From positions 1-64,000 of the forward strand of contig NZ_JARGCS010000030.1 of NCBI RefSeq assembly GCF_029193575.1: a DNA stretch of 64,000 bases. The letters are read 5' to 3'. Shown here piece by piece: positions 54,981 to 64,000 of the stretch. Numbering within the stretch: the first letter of the stretch is position 1; each line of letters begins with the position of its first letter. Source of the DNA: Pseudomonas entomophila (lineage in GTDB: Bacteria > Pseudomonadota > Gammaproteobacteria > Pseudomonadales > Pseudomonadaceae). A program made the position numbers and the translations under genes. The notes below the pieces were generated by a model, which was not told the origin of the DNA, did not search any database, and saw only the letters and a list, made by a program, of their open reading frames with translations.

Positions 54981-57900
54981 ATGCACCTGCTGCGGACCCA
55001 GCCCGGCGGCTTCGTGCCGGACGACAGCATCGCCGACCTCGGCCAAACCCCCGCCGACCTGGTGATCCTCTGCAGCGGCGACTCCCACCTGGCACTGCTC
55101 GCTGAAACCGCCGAGCAGTTGCCGGACGACTTCCCCAGCCTGCGCCTGGCCAACCCGATGCAGGTGCAGAACCACGCCTCGGTCGACCTGTATGTCGACG
55201 AGGTGCTGCGCCATGCCAAGGTGATCCTGGTGTCGCTGCACGGCGGCGTCGGCTACTGGCGCTACGGCGTCGAGCAACTGGTCGAGCTGGCCGCGCGTGG
55301 CGTGCAACTGATCCTGGTGCCCGGCGACGACCGCCCCGACCCGGAATTGACCGGCCTGGGCAGCGTCACCGGCGAGCAGGCCGAACGCCTCTGGCACTAC
55401 CTGCGCCAAGGCGGCAAGGCCAATGCGCTGAGCCTGTTCAACTGCCTGGCCAGCCAGTGGCTGGGGCGTGACTATGAGTGGCACGAGCCGCAGCCGCTGC
55501 CGCGCACCACGGTCTACCATCCAGCCAAGGCCAGCGCTGTGCTGGAGGACTGGTACGGGCAATGGCACCCCGAGCAGCCGGTGGCGCCGGTGCTGTTCTA
55601 TCGCTCGCACCTGCAGGCGGCCAACACTGCCTTTATCGATGTGTTCTGCCAGCGCTTGCAGGCGGCCGGGCTCAACCCGTTGCCGATCGCCGTGGCCAGT
55701 CTCAAGGAAAGCGCCTGCCTGGCCCAGGTCGAGGCCTGGCTCGACGAGGTCGGTGCCGAGGTGATCATCAACACCACCGGTTTCGCCCTGTCCAGCCCCG
55801 AACAAGCCAGTCTGCGCCCGTTGCGCCGCGACGTTCCGGTGTTGCAGGCGATCTGCGCGCAGGACAACCAACCTGCCTGGGAAGCCAGCGAGCAGGGCCT
55901 GGGGGCGCGTGACCTGGCCATGCACATCGCCTTGCCGGAACTGGACGGGCGCATCATCACCCGCCCGGTGAGCTTCAAGGACCTGGCCTGGCGCAGCGAG
56001 CGCAGCCAGTCCGACGTGGTCTGCTACCGAGCCCACCCCGAGCGCATGGACTTCGTTGCCGAGCTGGCCCGGCGCTGGGTCGAGCTGGCGCGTCTGCCCA
56101 ACGCGCAGAAACGCGTGGCCCTGGTGCTGGCCAACTACCCGACCCGCGATGGGCGCATCGGCAACGGCGTCGGCCTCGACACTCCGGGCGCCGCGCTGAA
56201 CATCCTGCACGCCTTGCAGGCCGAGGGTTACCCGGTGGCTGGGCTGCCAGGCAGCGGCACCGCGCTGATCCATGAGCTGCTCGGCGGTGTGACCAACGAC
56301 CTCGACCACCTCGACCAGCGCCCCTGCGCGCAGAGCCTGAGCCTGGACGACTACCACGCCGCCTTCGCCCAACTGCCCGATGCCAACCAGCGTGCGGTGC
56401 TGGAGCGCTGGGGCGCGCCCGAGCAAGACCCGATGTTCCGTGCCGGGCGTCTGATGGTCGCCGGCCTGCGCTATGGCCTCACCTTCGTCGGCATCCAGCC
56501 GGCGCGCGGCTACCAGGTCGACCCCAGCGCGGTCTACCACGACCCCGACCTGGTGCCGCCGCACGGCTACCTGGCGTTTCATTTCTGGCTGCGCAACGGC
56601 TTTGCCGCCGACGCGGTCATCCACGTCGGCAAGCACGGCAACCTGGAGTGGCTGCCCGGCAAGGGCGTGGGCCTGTCCCGCGAATGCTGGCCGGATGCGC
56701 TGCTCGGCCCGTTGCCGAACATCTACCCGTTCATCGTCAACGACCCGGGCGAGGGTGCCCAGGCCAAGCGCCGCACCCAGGCGGTGATCATCGACCACCT
56801 GATGCCGCCACTGACCCGCGCCGAAACCTACGGCCCACTGCGCCACCTGGAGCAGTTGGCCGACGAGTACTACGAGGCGCAACTGCTCGACCCGCGCCGC
56901 GCCCGCGAGTTGCAACGGGACATCCTCGAGCTGGTCAAGGCCAACCACATCGACCGCGAGCTTGAGCTGGAAGGGCAGTTGGAGGATGCGGCCGTGTGGC
57001 TGCCGCGCCTGGACACCTATCTGTGCGACCTTAAGGAGTCGCAGATCCGTGATGGCCTGCATGTGTTCGGCCAGTCCCCCGAAGGGCGCCTGCGCCGCGA
57101 CACGCTGTTGGCCCTGCTGCGCGTCGACCGTGGCGACGGCCGGGGTGCCAACGCCAGCCTGATCCGCACCCTGGCCCGGGCGCTGGCGTTGGGCTTTGAC
57201 CCGCTCGACTGCGACCTCGGCGCCCCTTGGCAGGGGCCGCGCCCCGAAGCCCTGCAAGCCCTGGACCCGGCCCTGTGGCGAACCCACGGCGACACCCGCG
57301 AACGCCTAGAGCTGTTGGCCCTGGAACTGATCGACCAGGCCCTGGCGCAGCGCCTGCAATTGCCCGACGAAGCCGCCTGGGCAGGCGTGCGCGAGGTGCT
57401 GCAAGGCCTGCTCGAGCACGTCGCGCCACGCCTGGACGGCTGCGGCGACGCCGAGCTGGGCGGTCTGTTGGCGGCCCTGGCCGGGCGCTTCGTGCCCGCT
57501 GGCCCCAGTGGCGCGCCCAGCCGTGGTCGCCTGGACGTGCTGCCCACCGGGCGCAACTTCTACACCGTTGACGTGCGCAACCTGCCCACCACCACCGCCT
57601 GGCGCCTGGGCTTCGCCTCGGCCAACCTGATTCTCGAACGCCACCTGCAAGACCATGGCGACCACCTGCGCCAGCTCGGCCTGTCGGTGTGGGGCACCGC
57701 GACCATGCGCACCGGCGGCGACGACATCGCACAGGCCCTGGCGCTGATGGGCGTGCGCCCGGTATGGGCCACTGGCAGCCAGCGCGTCGACGATTTCGAG
57801 ATCCTGCCCCTGAGCCTGCTCGACCGCCCACGGGTGGACGTGACCCTGCGCGTGTCGGGGTTCTTCCGCGATGCCTTCGGCAACCTGATCCGCCTGTTCG

Positions 57901-58742
57901 ACGCGGCGGTGCAGGCGGTGGCGGGGCTGGATGAGCCGGACGACCTCAACCCCCTGGCCGCCCGCGTGCGCGCCGAGCGCGTAGCCTTGCAGGCCGAGGG
58001 CGTGGACGCTGAGCAAGCGGCACGGCAGGCCGGCTGGCGGGTGTTCGGCGCCAAGCCTGGGGCCTACGGCGCCGGGGTGCAGAACGCCATCGACGGGCGC
58101 CTGTGGCAGGACCGCGCCGACCTGGCCGAGGTCTACCTCAACCACGGTGGCTACGCCTACGGCGGCGCCGACGACGGCACCCCGGCGCGCGCCCAGTTCG
58201 CCCAACGCCTGGCCCAGGTGCAGGCGGTGCTGCAGAACCAGGACAACCACGAGCATGACCTGCTCGACTCCAACGACTACTACCAGTTCCAGGGCGGCAT
58301 GCTGGCCGCGGCCGAAACCCTGGCCGACACCCGCCGAGCGAGCTACCACGGCGACCATAGCCAGGCCGACCGCCCGCGCATCCGCACCTTGAAAGAAGAG
58401 CTCAACCGGGTGATCCGCGCCCGCGCGCTCAACCCCAAGTGGATCGACGGCGCCAAGCGTCATGGCTATAAAGGTGCTTTCGAGCTGGCGGCGACGGTCG
58501 ACAACCTGTTCGCCTTCGACGCCACCACGCACCTGATCGACGACCACCACTACCAGGCCCTGGCCGATGCCTACGTGCTCGACCCGGCGACCCGTGACTT
58601 CATGCGCCAGCACAACCCCCACGCCCTGCACGACCTCACCGAACGTTTGCTGGAAGCTCAGCAGCGCGGCCTGTGGCAGGCGCCGGGCGATTACCAGGAA
58701 GCCCTCGAACAGCAGCTGCTCGACGGCGAGGAAGCGTCTTGA
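54981..58742 (+). CDS. cobN: Cobaltochelatase large subunit
   Basis: 1253 residues, full length for CobN. Features include [81 protein letters not shown], and near the C-terminus [16 protein letters not shown] and [14 protein letters not shown]. It binds hydrogenobyrinate diamide and inserts Co(II) with the AAA/VWA subunits encoded next. Initiation is probably coupled to cobW, as there is no clear ribosome site. Confidence 0.96.
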   Translation: MHLLRTQPGGFVPDDSIADLGQTPADLVILCSGDSHLALLAETAEQLPDDFPSLRLANPMQVQNHASVDLYVDEVLRHAKVILVSLHGGVGYWRYGVEQLVELAARGVQLILVPGDDRPDPELTGLGSVTGEQAERLWHYLRQGGKANALSLFNCLASQWLGRDYEWHEPQPLPRTTVYHPAKASAVLEDWYGQWHPEQPVAPVLFYRSHLQAANTAFIDVFCQRLQAAGLNPLPIAVASLKESACLAQVEAWLDEVGAEVIINTTGFALSSPEQASLRPLRRDVPVLQAICAQDNQPAWEASEQGLGARDLAMHIALPELDGRIITRPVSFKDLAWRSERSQSDVVCYRAHPERMDFVAELARRWVELARLPNAQKRVALVLANYPTRDGRIGNGVGLDTPGAALNILHALQAEGYPVAGLPGSGTALIHELLGGVTNDLDHLDQRPCAQSLSLDDYHAAFAQLPDANQRAVLERWGAPEQDPMFRAGRLMVAGLRYGLTFVGIQPARGYQVDPSAVYHDPDLVPPHGYLAFHFWLRNGFAADAVIHVGKHGNLEWLPGKGVGLSRECWPDALLGPLPNIYPFIVNDPGEGAQAKRRTQAVIIDHLMPPLTRAETYGPLRHLEQLADEYYEAQLLDPRRARELQRDILELVKANHIDRELELEGQLEDAAVWLPRLDTYLCDLKESQIRDGLHVFGQSPEGRLRRDTLLALLRVDRGDGRGANASLIRTLARALALGFDPLDCDLGAPWQGPRPEALQALDPALWRTHGDTRERLELLALELIDQALAQRLQLPDEAAWAGVREVLQGLLEHVAPRLDGCGDAELGGLLAALAGRFVPAGPSGAPSRGRLDVLPTGRNFYTVDVRNLPTTTAWRLGFASANLILERHLQDHGDHLRQLGLSVWGTATMRTGGDDIAQALALMGVRPVWATGSQRVDDFEILPLSLLDRPRVDVTLRVSGFFRDAFGNLIRLFDAAVQAVAGLDEPDDLNPLAARVRAERVALQAEGVDAEQAARQAGWRVFGAKPGAYGAGVQNAIDGRLWQDRADLAEVYLNHGGYAYGGADDGTPARAQFAQRLAQVQAVLQNQDNHEHDLLDSNDYYQFQGGMLAAAETLADTRRASYHGDHSQADRPRIRTLKEELNRVIRARALNPKWIDGAKRHGYKGAFELAATVDNLFAFDATTHLIDDHHYQALADAYVLDPATRDFMRQHNPHALHDLTERLLEAQQRGLWQAPGDYQEALEQQLLDGEEAS

Positions 58743-58743
58743 A

Positions 58744-59745
58744 ATGAGTGAACCCCTGCAATTCCCCCTGGCCGCCGTGGTCGGCGCCGACGACCTGAAA
58801 CTGGCGCTGTGCCTGACCGCTATCGACCCGAAGATCGGCGGTGTGCTGATCGAGGGCCCGCGCGGCATGGCCAAGAGCACCCTGGCACGCGGCTTGGCCG
58901 ACCTGCTGGGTTCCGGCCCGTTCGTCACCTTGCCGTTGGGCGCCACCGAAGAGCGCGTGGTCGGCACCCTCGACCTCGACGCTGCGCTGGGGCAGGGCCA
59001 GGCGCGTTTCTCGCCCGGCGTGCTGGCGCAGGCCGACGGCGGGGTGCTGTACGTCGACGAGGTCAACCTGCTGCCCGACCCGTTGGTGGACCTGCTGCTG
59101 GACGTGGCCGCCAGCGGCACCAACCGGGTCGAGCGCGACGGTATCTCTCATCGGCATGACGCGCGCTTCGTGCTGATCGGCACCATGAACCCCGAGGAAG
59201 GCGAGCTGCGCCCGCAGTTGCTCGACCGCTTCGGCCTGAACGTCGCCCTCGCGGGGCTGCCCGCGCCGGACGCGCGCCAGCAGATCATCCGTCGGCGCTT
59301 GGCGTTCGACAGTGACCCGCAGGCCTTTTGCGCGCAGTGGGCCGATGCCCAGGCCGAACTGCGTGCGCGTTGCCAGGCGGCGCGCGAGCGGCTGGGACGG
59401 ATCGCGCTGGACGACCTGGCCCTGGCCTGGATCACCGAGCGCTGCTTCGCTGCTGGCGTGGACGGCCTGCGCGCCGACCTGGTCTGGTTGCGCGCCGCCC
59501 GCGCCCATGCGGCCTGGCGTGGTGGCCAGGCGATCGAGGAGGGCGATGTGACGGCGGTGGCCGAGTTCGCCTTGCGCCACCGCCGTCGCGAGCCGCAGCC
59601 CGCGCCCGCCAGCACCGCGCCGCCGCAGGGCGGTGGCCAGCGCGCCGAGGGCCAGGGCGGGCAGGGCGATTGGGGGGCGCTGGCGCCGCAGCCGGTCAGC
59701 AGCAGCGCCCGGCGCGAGGTGCCCAGCTGGGTAAAAAAGCCCTGA
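58744..59745 (+). CDS. chlD: Chelatase AAA+ ATPase part (ChlI-like; zero frame of chlD)
   Basis: 333 residues from ATG 58744, GAGGAAG upstream, one base after the cobN stop. Walker [15 protein letters not shown], Walker [13 protein letters not shown], sensor region [20 protein letters not shown] and the ChlI-type helical lid. The C-terminal 40 residues are a Pro/Gly/Gln-rich linker. Translation in this frame stops at 59743-59745, directly after a slippery A_AAA_AAG. This short product would act as the small (ChlI-like) motor subunit. A -1 shift joins it to the VWA domain to give a ChlD-like medium subunit of about 557 residues. Confidence 0.93.
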   Translation: MSEPLQFPLAAVVGADDLKLALCLTAIDPKIGGVLIEGPRGMAKSTLARGLADLLGSGPFVTLPLGATEERVVGTLDLDAALGQGQARFSPGVLAQADGGVLYVDEVNLLPDPLVDLLLDVAASGTNRVERDGISHRHDARFVLIGTMNPEEGELRPQLLDRFGLNVALAGLPAPDARQQIIRRRLAFDSDPQAFCAQWADAQAELRARCQAARERLGRIALDDLALAWITERCFAAGVDGLRADLVWLRAARAHAAWRGGQAIEEGDVTAVAEFALRHRRREPQPAPASTAPPQGGGQRAEGQGGQGDWGALAPQPVSSSARREVPSWVKKP

Positions 59746-59779
59746 GCATCCGCCCGCGTGACGCCCTGGCGGCGGATGC
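59716..59779 (+). promoter_or_regulatory. -1 programmed frameshift signal in chlD
   Basis: Three elements are in register. A Shine-Dalgarno-like GAGG is at 59716-59719. The slippery heptamer A_AAA_AAG at 59733-59739 is read as GTA AAA AAG in the ATPase frame. A perfect 9-bp stem GCATCCGCC/GGCGGATGC (59746-59754 with 59771-59779) starts 6 nt after the heptamer. The zero-frame stop is between heptamer and stem, and the -1 frame continues into the VWA domain. Confidence 0.88.
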
Positions 59780-60416
59780 CAGACCCCGCGTCGGCAGCCT
59801 GATCGGCGCCAGCCGTGGGCGCGCACAGGTGGCCGCGCGTGGCCACAAGGTCGCCTGGGCCGCCACCTTGCAGAAGGGGCGCCCACGCCAGTTTCAGGAC
59901 CTGCGCTGGCAACAGCGCCATGCTCAGGCCCCGCAACTGTGGCTGGTGATCGTCGATGCTTCGGCGTCAACCCGCCGTCACCAGTCCCTGGCCCAGGCCA
60001 AGGGCGCTTTGGCCGAGCTGTTCGACCAGGCCTACCGCGCCCGCGCGCGCCTGGCCTTGCTCACCGCCAGCGGGCACTCGCCGCAGTGGCAGCGCCATGG
60101 GCTTAAGGCCTCGGCGGCCTTGCAGCCGTGGTTGCGCGCGCTGGGGGCGGGGGGTGGCACGCCATTGTTCGCCGCCCTGGAGCAGGCCCGCCAGTGGCTG
60201 CTCACCCGGCGTCAACGCTACCCGCAGGAGCTCCAGCGCTGCCTGGTGTTCACCGATGGGCGCCTGCAACGTTGGGACGCGCCACGGCCGCTGCCGTGCC
60301 CGTGCCTGCTGGTGGACATCGAGACCGCGCCGGTGCGCCTGGGGCGCGCACGCTTGCTCGCCGAGCAACTGCAGGCCCAGTACCAGCATGTCGAACAGTT
60401 CAAAGTGCTTGATTGA
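59739..60416 (+). CDS. chlD: Chelatase VWA part (C-terminal half of ChlD, -1 frame)
   Basis: About 225 residues in the -1 frame relative to the ATPase part. No ATG or well-placed GTG/TTG with a ribosome site begins it; the nearest candidates are a CTG at 59742 and a GTG at 59829. Basic linker ([24 protein letters not shown]) and then a von Willebrand A domain with an intact [24 protein letters not shown] and VFTDG. It is probably expressed as the tail of the ATPase by frameshifting, giving the medium chelatase subunit that docks on CobN. Confidence 0.9.
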   Translation, partial: ALSIRPRDALAADARPRVGSLIGASRGRAQVAARGHKVAWAATLQKGRPRQFQDLRWQQRHAQAPQLWLVIVDASASTRRHQSLAQAKGALAELFDQAYRARARLALLTASGHSPQWQRHGLKASAALQPWLRALGAGGGTPLFAALEQARQWLLTRRQRYPQELQRCLVFTDGRLQRWDAPRPLPCPCLLVDIETAPVRLGRARLLAEQLQAQYQHVEQFKVLD

Positions 60417-60423
60417 GATAACA

Positions 60424-60506
60424 AAAGTGCGACGCGCTGTGGCACTTTCAAAGTTGCCGTGGTGGCAGAAGGGAAGTTGCCCAAGTGCGTGACAAGACAC
60501 GCACTT
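60424..60506. terminator. Two hairpins between chlD and a convergent small gene
   Basis: AAAGTGC/GCACTTT pairs at 60424-60448 and AAGTGCGTG/CACGCACTT (6-nt loop) at 60483-60506. The stems share the AAGTGC motif. They lie between convergent genes; T-runs are weak, so termination is inferred. Confidence 0.6.
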
Positions 60507-60522
60507 TGGGTGATCGCCGTTA

Positions 60523-60789
60523 TTACTTAGGCATCGACCAGGGTTGCAGGGCGTAACCTTTCTCGAAGAGTTCGGCACGGACTTCCTCGATCAGGCTGGC
60601 CCATTGCGCCGGGTCGGAATAAACGCGCGAAGATACCTGCTTGCTGCCAATGCGGGTGCTGGTCCGGTCAATCACTGCCAGGCTTAGCTCGCCGGTGCCG
60701 TTGGGGGCATCCCAGGCGACGCACTGGAAGGGTTCGAAAGCGTGGTCGGCGATCAGCAGGGCTTCGTTGACACGCAGCGGAGCATTCAT
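60523..60789 (-). CDS. Small conserved-looking hypothetical protein
   Basis: 88 residues: MNAPLRVNEALLIADHAFEPFQCVAWDAPNGTGELSLAVIDRTSTRIGSKQ and an amphipathic C-terminal helix. No signal peptide or membrane segment. A GAGAGA-type ribosome site lies about 9 nt upstream. Codon use matches the neighbours, supporting a real gene. Family not recognised. Confidence 0.7.
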   Translation of the reverse strand: MNAPLRVNEALLIADHAFEPFQCVAWDAPNGTGELSLAVIDRTSTRIGSKQVSSRVYSDPAQWASLIEEVRAELFEKGYALQPWSMPK

Positions 60790-61122
60790 GGTTCGGTCTC
60801 TCTTGTTGTCCCAAACAGCAACAGGTGTGTCCGCGGTGCTATAGAAAGTAAAGGTGGCAGCGCGGGGTTATTCGTACTGATGCTCCGAGTCGAAGGTGAA
60901 GTCACACGGGCGTTGAAATTTTTTTTGCAGGCCTGGAAGTTGGCCCGGTGTGTGCCGCCTCAGACGCCAACCCTTGAAAAAGATTCCCGGATTATCCTGG
61001 GGCGAGGGTAATTGGCAGACAAACGGTAGTGGGCGCCGTCAGGTTCGTTGCTACTGTTAATTCGGGCGCCGCAACTTACTGTTTCTAATTAAAAAACTGA
61101 AAATTGGCGCCAAGGATAGGTC
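60790..61122. promoter_or_regulatory. Divergent upstream region, small gene and VpsR-like activator
   Basis: 333 bp without a gene. AT-rich patches at about 60915-60930 and 61078-61100 probably carry the promoters. No GG-N10-GC sigma54 element was found. AAGGA precedes ATG 61123. Confidence 0.4.
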
Positions 61123-62448
61123 ATGCTTGAACCTGCATCCCAACGCCGCCTGCTGATTGTCGACCCCTGCGACGATTGCCACCGTCTACTGCCAGGCCTT
61201 AGTGGCTCGGGTTGGGATGTGCGCAGTTGTACCCTGGGTATGGCCCTGGAGCACCCCTGCGATGTCGGCCTGCTGCGTTTGCAGGCCTCGCACCTGCGCC
61301 ACCCGGATGCCGTCAAGGATTTGATCAAGCGCAGCAACACCGAATGGATCGCCGTGCTCAGCGCCGAAGAGTTGCGCATGCAGAACGTCGGTGATTTCGT
61401 CTGTGAATGGTTCTTCGACTTCCATACCTTGCCGTTCGATGTGTCGCGGGTGCAGGTCACCCTCGGCCGCGCCTTCGGCATGGCGCGCTTGCGCGGCAAA
61501 GGCGCGGTGCGGGTCGATGAGCCCGAACACGAGTTGCTGGGCGAGAGCCGACCGATCCGCGAATTGCGCAAGTTGCTCGGCAAGCTGGCGCCCACCGAGT
61601 CGCCGGTGTTGATCCGCGGCGAGAGCGGCACCGGCAAGGAACTGGTCGCGCGCACCTTGCACCGCCAGTCGCAGCGCCACGACAAGCCGTTCATTCCAAT
61701 CAACTGCGGGGCGATTCCCGAGCACCTGATCCAGTCCGAGCTGTTTGGCCACGAGAAGGGCGCTTTCACTGGCGCGCACCAGCGCAAGGTCGGGCGCATC
61801 GAGGCGGCCAATGGCGGTACGCTGTTCCTCGACGAGATCGGTGACTTGCCGCTGGAGTTGCAGGCCAACCTGCTGCGCTTCCTGCAGGAGAAGCACATCG
61901 AGCGGGTCGGCGGCAGCCAGCCGATCGCGGTCGACGTGCGGGTACTGGCGGCGACCCATGTGGACCTGGAGCAGGCGATCGAGCGTGGGCGCTTCCGTGA
62001 AGACCTGTATTACCGGCTCAACGTGCTGCAGGTGGTGACCGCGCCGTTGCGTGACCGGCATGGCGACCTGTCGATGCTGGCCAACCATTTTTCCCATTTC
62101 TACAGCCTGGAAACCGGGCGCCGGCCGCGCTCGTTCAGCGACAATGCATTGGCGGCCATGGGCCGGCATGACTGGCCAGGCAATGTGCGCGAGTTGGCCA
62201 ACCGCGTGCGCCGTGGGCTGGTGCTGGCCGAAGGGCGGCAGATCGAGGCGCAGGACCTGGGGTTGCAGGTGCTCGAGCAGCAAGACGAGCCGCTGGGCAC
62301 CCTGGAGGACTACAAGCACCGCGCCGAACGCCAGGCCCTGTGCGACGTGCTCAACCGGCACAGCGACAACATGAGCATCGCGGCCAAGGTGTTGGGGGTG
62401 TCGCGGCCCACGTTCTATCGGTTGTTGCATAAGCATCAGATTCGTTGA
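61123..62448 (+). CDS. Sigma54-dependent activator with VpsR-like N-terminal domain
   Basis: 441 residues. The N-terminal domain (about 8-120, LLIVDPCDDCHRLLPGLS, CEWFFDFHTLPFDV) is a divergent receiver as in VpsR, without an obvious DxxxP-type phosphorylation loop. The AAA domain has Walker A GESGTGKE, a standard sigma54-contact GAFTGA (213-218), Walker [12 protein letters not shown] and the PGNVRELANRVRRG segment. Fis-type helix-turn-helix at the C-terminus (MSIAAKVLGVSRPTFYRLLHK). A sigma54 promoter lies between it and the multicopper oxidase, making that gene a likely target. Confidence 0.9.
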   Translation: MLEPASQRRLLIVDPCDDCHRLLPGLSGSGWDVRSCTLGMALEHPCDVGLLRLQASHLRHPDAVKDLIKRSNTEWIAVLSAEELRMQNVGDFVCEWFFDFHTLPFDVSRVQVTLGRAFGMARLRGKGAVRVDEPEHELLGESRPIRELRKLLGKLAPTESPVLIRGESGTGKELVARTLHRQSQRHDKPFIPINCGAIPEHLIQSELFGHEKGAFTGAHQRKVGRIEAANGGTLFLDEIGDLPLELQANLLRFLQEKHIERVGGSQPIAVDVRVLAATHVDLEQAIERGRFREDLYYRLNVLQVVTAPLRDRHGDLSMLANHFSHFYSLETGRRPRSFSDNALAAMGRHDWPGNVRELANRVRRGLVLAEGRQIEAQDLGLQVLEQQDEPLGTLEDYKHRAERQALCDVLNRHSDNMSIAAKVLGVSRPTFYRLLHKHQIR

Positions 62449-62596
62449 GGCGCTGGCCTGTCTTGAGTTCTATGGTGGTTTCGAGATCGAGCCCCGCGCG
62501 GGCGGCGCTCGATTTCAGCGGCACTAAACAACTCAAGCACCCCTTCGCGATACCCCTATAGAACCCACGCCAGCCCATTCCCCCCACCCCGATTCA

Positions 62597-62689
62597 GGGG
62601 AACCCACTGGGGAATCTTCCCCAACTCCCTCCGCAATCCCCCGCAACCAACTGAAAAACCAAACGATTTTTTATGGCATGCGCCTTGCT
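62597..62689 (+). promoter_or_regulatory. Sigma54 promoter with upstream activator sites for the multicopper oxidase
   Basis: TGGCATGCGCCTTGCT at 62674-62689 has GG-N10-GC spacing and matches the sigma54 consensus well. About 60 bp upstream, GGGGAA (62597-62602), GGGGAA (62609-62614) and TTCCCC (62617-62622) form a direct repeat and an inverted repeat (TGGGGAA-TC-TTCCCCA, 62608-62623), a typical enhancer position for an NtrC-family activator. Confidence 0.75.
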
Positions 62690-62729
62690 CCGGCCCTTCG
62701 CAGAGTCCCTGTGTACCCGGAGGTGCAGC

Positions 62730-64000
62730 ATGAAGACCCCGCTCAAAGGCTCCGTCCTGACGTCCCTCGTGCTCGCCCTGCTGGGCTGGCAGGCCACCAG
62801 CGAAGCGGCGGTGCAGTGCCAGCGCACCCTGGTGGCCAACGTGGTGGCCCTGGACCAGCCGCTGATGTTCAACCGCCTCGGCGCGCAGAACGCCAATGGC
62901 ATGATGTTCGCCCTGCGCCAGGACGTGGTCGACGAACACCACGTGCCGCTGACCCGCGGCGGCGCCGCCGTGCCGGGCAAGGTCACCCTGCGCCCCGACA
63001 AGCGCCCACGGCCGATCGTGCTGCGCGTCGCCGCCGGCGACTGCCTCACCGTCAACCTCGCCAACTTGCTCGCCTACCAGGCCAACCCCAACAAGCACGG
63101 GGTCGACCATGACGAAAACGAAGTCGAGGGGGAGGAAGAAGAGGGCGTGGAGGTCGAGAACGAAGGCGACGAGCATTTTGTCGCCGACGAGCAGGTCAGC
63201 GACCGTCATGTGGGGTTCCAGGTCAACGGCCTGCAGGCGGTCAACAGCATTGGCGACATCGCCGCCAACACCGGGCGTAACGGCAATTTCCTGATCGCCC
63301 CGGGCGCTACCCGCAGCTACACCCTGTACGCCGAGCGCGAAGGTGCGTTTGCCGCCACCAGCCAAGGTGCCACTTTTGGCGGCCAGGGCGGGGCGGGCAA
63401 CGTCGCCAACGGCCTGTTCGGCCAGGTGGTGGTGGTGCCCAAGGGCGGGCGCACCTACCGCAATACCCTCAGCGAAGAGGAAATGCGCCTGGCCACTACT
63501 GGCCGTACCCCCACCGGTCAGCCGGTGATCGACTACGAGGCGCGTTACCCGCAGGCCGAGCCGTGGCTCGCCGAAGGCAAGGCCGGCAAGCCGATCATCG
63601 CCATGCTCGACGGCAACGAGATTCTTCACAGCGAGGCCGACGCCATCGTCATGGGCCCCAACCCGGACGGCAGCTTCCCTCGCTCGACCTACCCGCTGGA
63701 AAGCGTCGGCAAGCGCAACCCGGCGCTGCCCAACCGGCTGGAGGCGTTTCGCGACTTCACCGCGCAATTCGCCGACGAGGTGGCCGGCACCCAGGCCTTC
63801 CCCGGCTACTGGGCGGACCCGGTGATGGGCCATGTGCTGGAACCGGCGCGCGACTCGTTCATGATCAACTACGGCTCCGGCGGCATGGGCGCCGAGGTGG
63901 TGGCCAACCGCCTCGGCGTGGGGCCGATGCACGACTGCCTGTCGTGCGCCTACGAGGAATTCTTCCTCAGCGCCCACACCGTCGGTGACATCGGCACCCT
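62730..64000 (+). CDS. mnxG: Large multicopper oxidase, MnxG/McoA type (3' end beyond window)
   Basis: At least 423 residues from ATG 62730 with GGAGG at 7 nt; it runs off the window. Signal peptide (SVLTSLVLALLGWQATSEA) then cupredoxin-like sequence (PIVLRVAAGDCLTVNLANLL, FQVNGLQAV, IAPGATRSYTLYAEREGAFAATSQG, GLFGQVVVVPKGG). An acidic insert (about residues 126-155) contains runs of Glu and Asp. The copper-ligand His clusters are not yet reached, apart from an N-terminal EHHVPL. Identification as the Mn(II)-oxidising MnxG or its relative McoA rests on remembered family features, the large exported cupredoxin start, and mnxS1S2R in the same window. Confidence 0.65.
   Translation, partial: MKTPLKGSVLTSLVLALLGWQATSEAAVQCQRTLVANVVALDQPLMFNRLGAQNANGMMFALRQDVVDEHHVPLTRGGAAVPGKVTLRPDKRPRPIVLRVAAGDCLTVNLANLLAYQANPNKHGVDHDENEVEGEEEEGVEVENEGDEHFVADEQVSDRHVGFQVNGLQAVNSIGDIAANTGRNGNFLIAPGATRSYTLYAEREGAFAATSQGATFGGQGGAGNVANGLFGQVVVVPKGGRTYRNTLSEEEMRLATTGRTPTGQPVIDYEARYPQAEPWLAEGKAGKPIIAMLDGNEILHSEADAIVMGPNPDGSFPRSTYPLESVGKRNPALPNRLEAFRDFTAQFADEVAGTQAFPGYWADPVMGHVLEPARDSFMINYGSGGMGAEVVANRLGVGPMHDCLSCAYEEFFLSAHTVGDIGT

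Noticed and set aside
53523..57287. A very long open frame antisense to cobW and cobN
   Set aside because: It mirrors the codon pattern of the intact, motif-rich sense genes in GC-rich DNA and shows no protein family of its own. The same applies to long antisense frames at 8675-11008, 11348-14065 and 24203-26638.
59742..60416. VWA gene as a separate gene with its own start, or as a broken pseudogene
   Set aside because: No ATG/GTG with a ribosome site precedes the conserved region, and the junction carries a full frameshift signal with an intact MIDAS domain downstream, so frameshifted expression fits better.

Overview
The window is high-GC, gene-dense DNA from a fluorescent Pseudomonas, most probably of the P. 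putida group. The grounds are the codon use, the recurrent REP/REPIN hairpins built on a 'CTATCGCGGGGCAAGCC'-like core, the mnxS1-mnxS2-mnxR regulatory genes with a MnxG-type multicopper oxidase, the gnt gluconate genes and the cobW-cobN-chlD cobalamin cluster. No rRNA, tRNA, IS element, prophage or CRISPR array was seen.

Layout. (1) 1-13.9 kb: the 3' end of a siderophore-type NRPS operon. A truncated first synthetase (A-T-E-C-A-T-C) carries a C-terminal TauD/SyrP-like hydroxylase. A second, single-module synthetase has a degenerate condensation-type domain, an Asp-type adenylation domain and a carrier domain. A FpvA-like TonB-dependent transducer follows. (2) 13.9-24.2 kb: mixed metabolism and regulation, comprising a LysR regulator divergent from an acyl-CoA dehydrogenase, two small DUF3077/DUF6124-type genes, an SPFH protein, an NCS1 permease divergent from a TetR regulator, a GlxA-type AraC regulator, a DUF1348 protein and dkgB. 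(3) 24.4-36.8 kb: a type Va autotransporter; a GntR/FCD regulator divergent from a polar amino-acid ABC operon, with duplicated operators; an amidase; yghU; an NDH-2-like oxidoreductase; another GlxA-type regulator. (4) 36.9-41.6 kb: two tandem paralogous sensor kinases and one sigma54 response regulator (mnxS1, mnxS2, mnxR). (5) 41.7-45.2 kb: a small exported protein and gntP/gntK/gntR with three operator copies. (6) 45.4-51.0 kb: a BdlA-like PAS-PAS-MCP protein, a frameshifted BvgS-like hybrid kinase with its BvgA-like regulator, and a DUF1272 protein. (7) 51.1-60.4 kb: cobalamin genes around two head-to-head cobalamin riboswitches. cbtB-cbtA-cobE-cobM run leftwards; cobW-cobN-chlI/chlD run rightwards. 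(8) 60.5-64 kb: a small hypothetical gene, a VpsR-like sigma54 activator, a sigma54 promoter and the 5' part of a large multicopper oxidase cut by the window edge.

Two regions stand out. The AAA and VWA parts of the chelatase lie in different frames, joined by an A_AAA_AAG slippery heptamer with a Shine-Dalgarno-like element upstream and a perfect 9-bp stem downstream, so one gene probably makes both a short and a long subunit by -1 frameshifting. In the manganese-oxidation genes, sigma54-type promoters with GGGGAA/TTCCCC inverted repeats lie upstream of both mnxS2 and the oxidase, suggesting a shared and autoregulated MnxR-type circuit.
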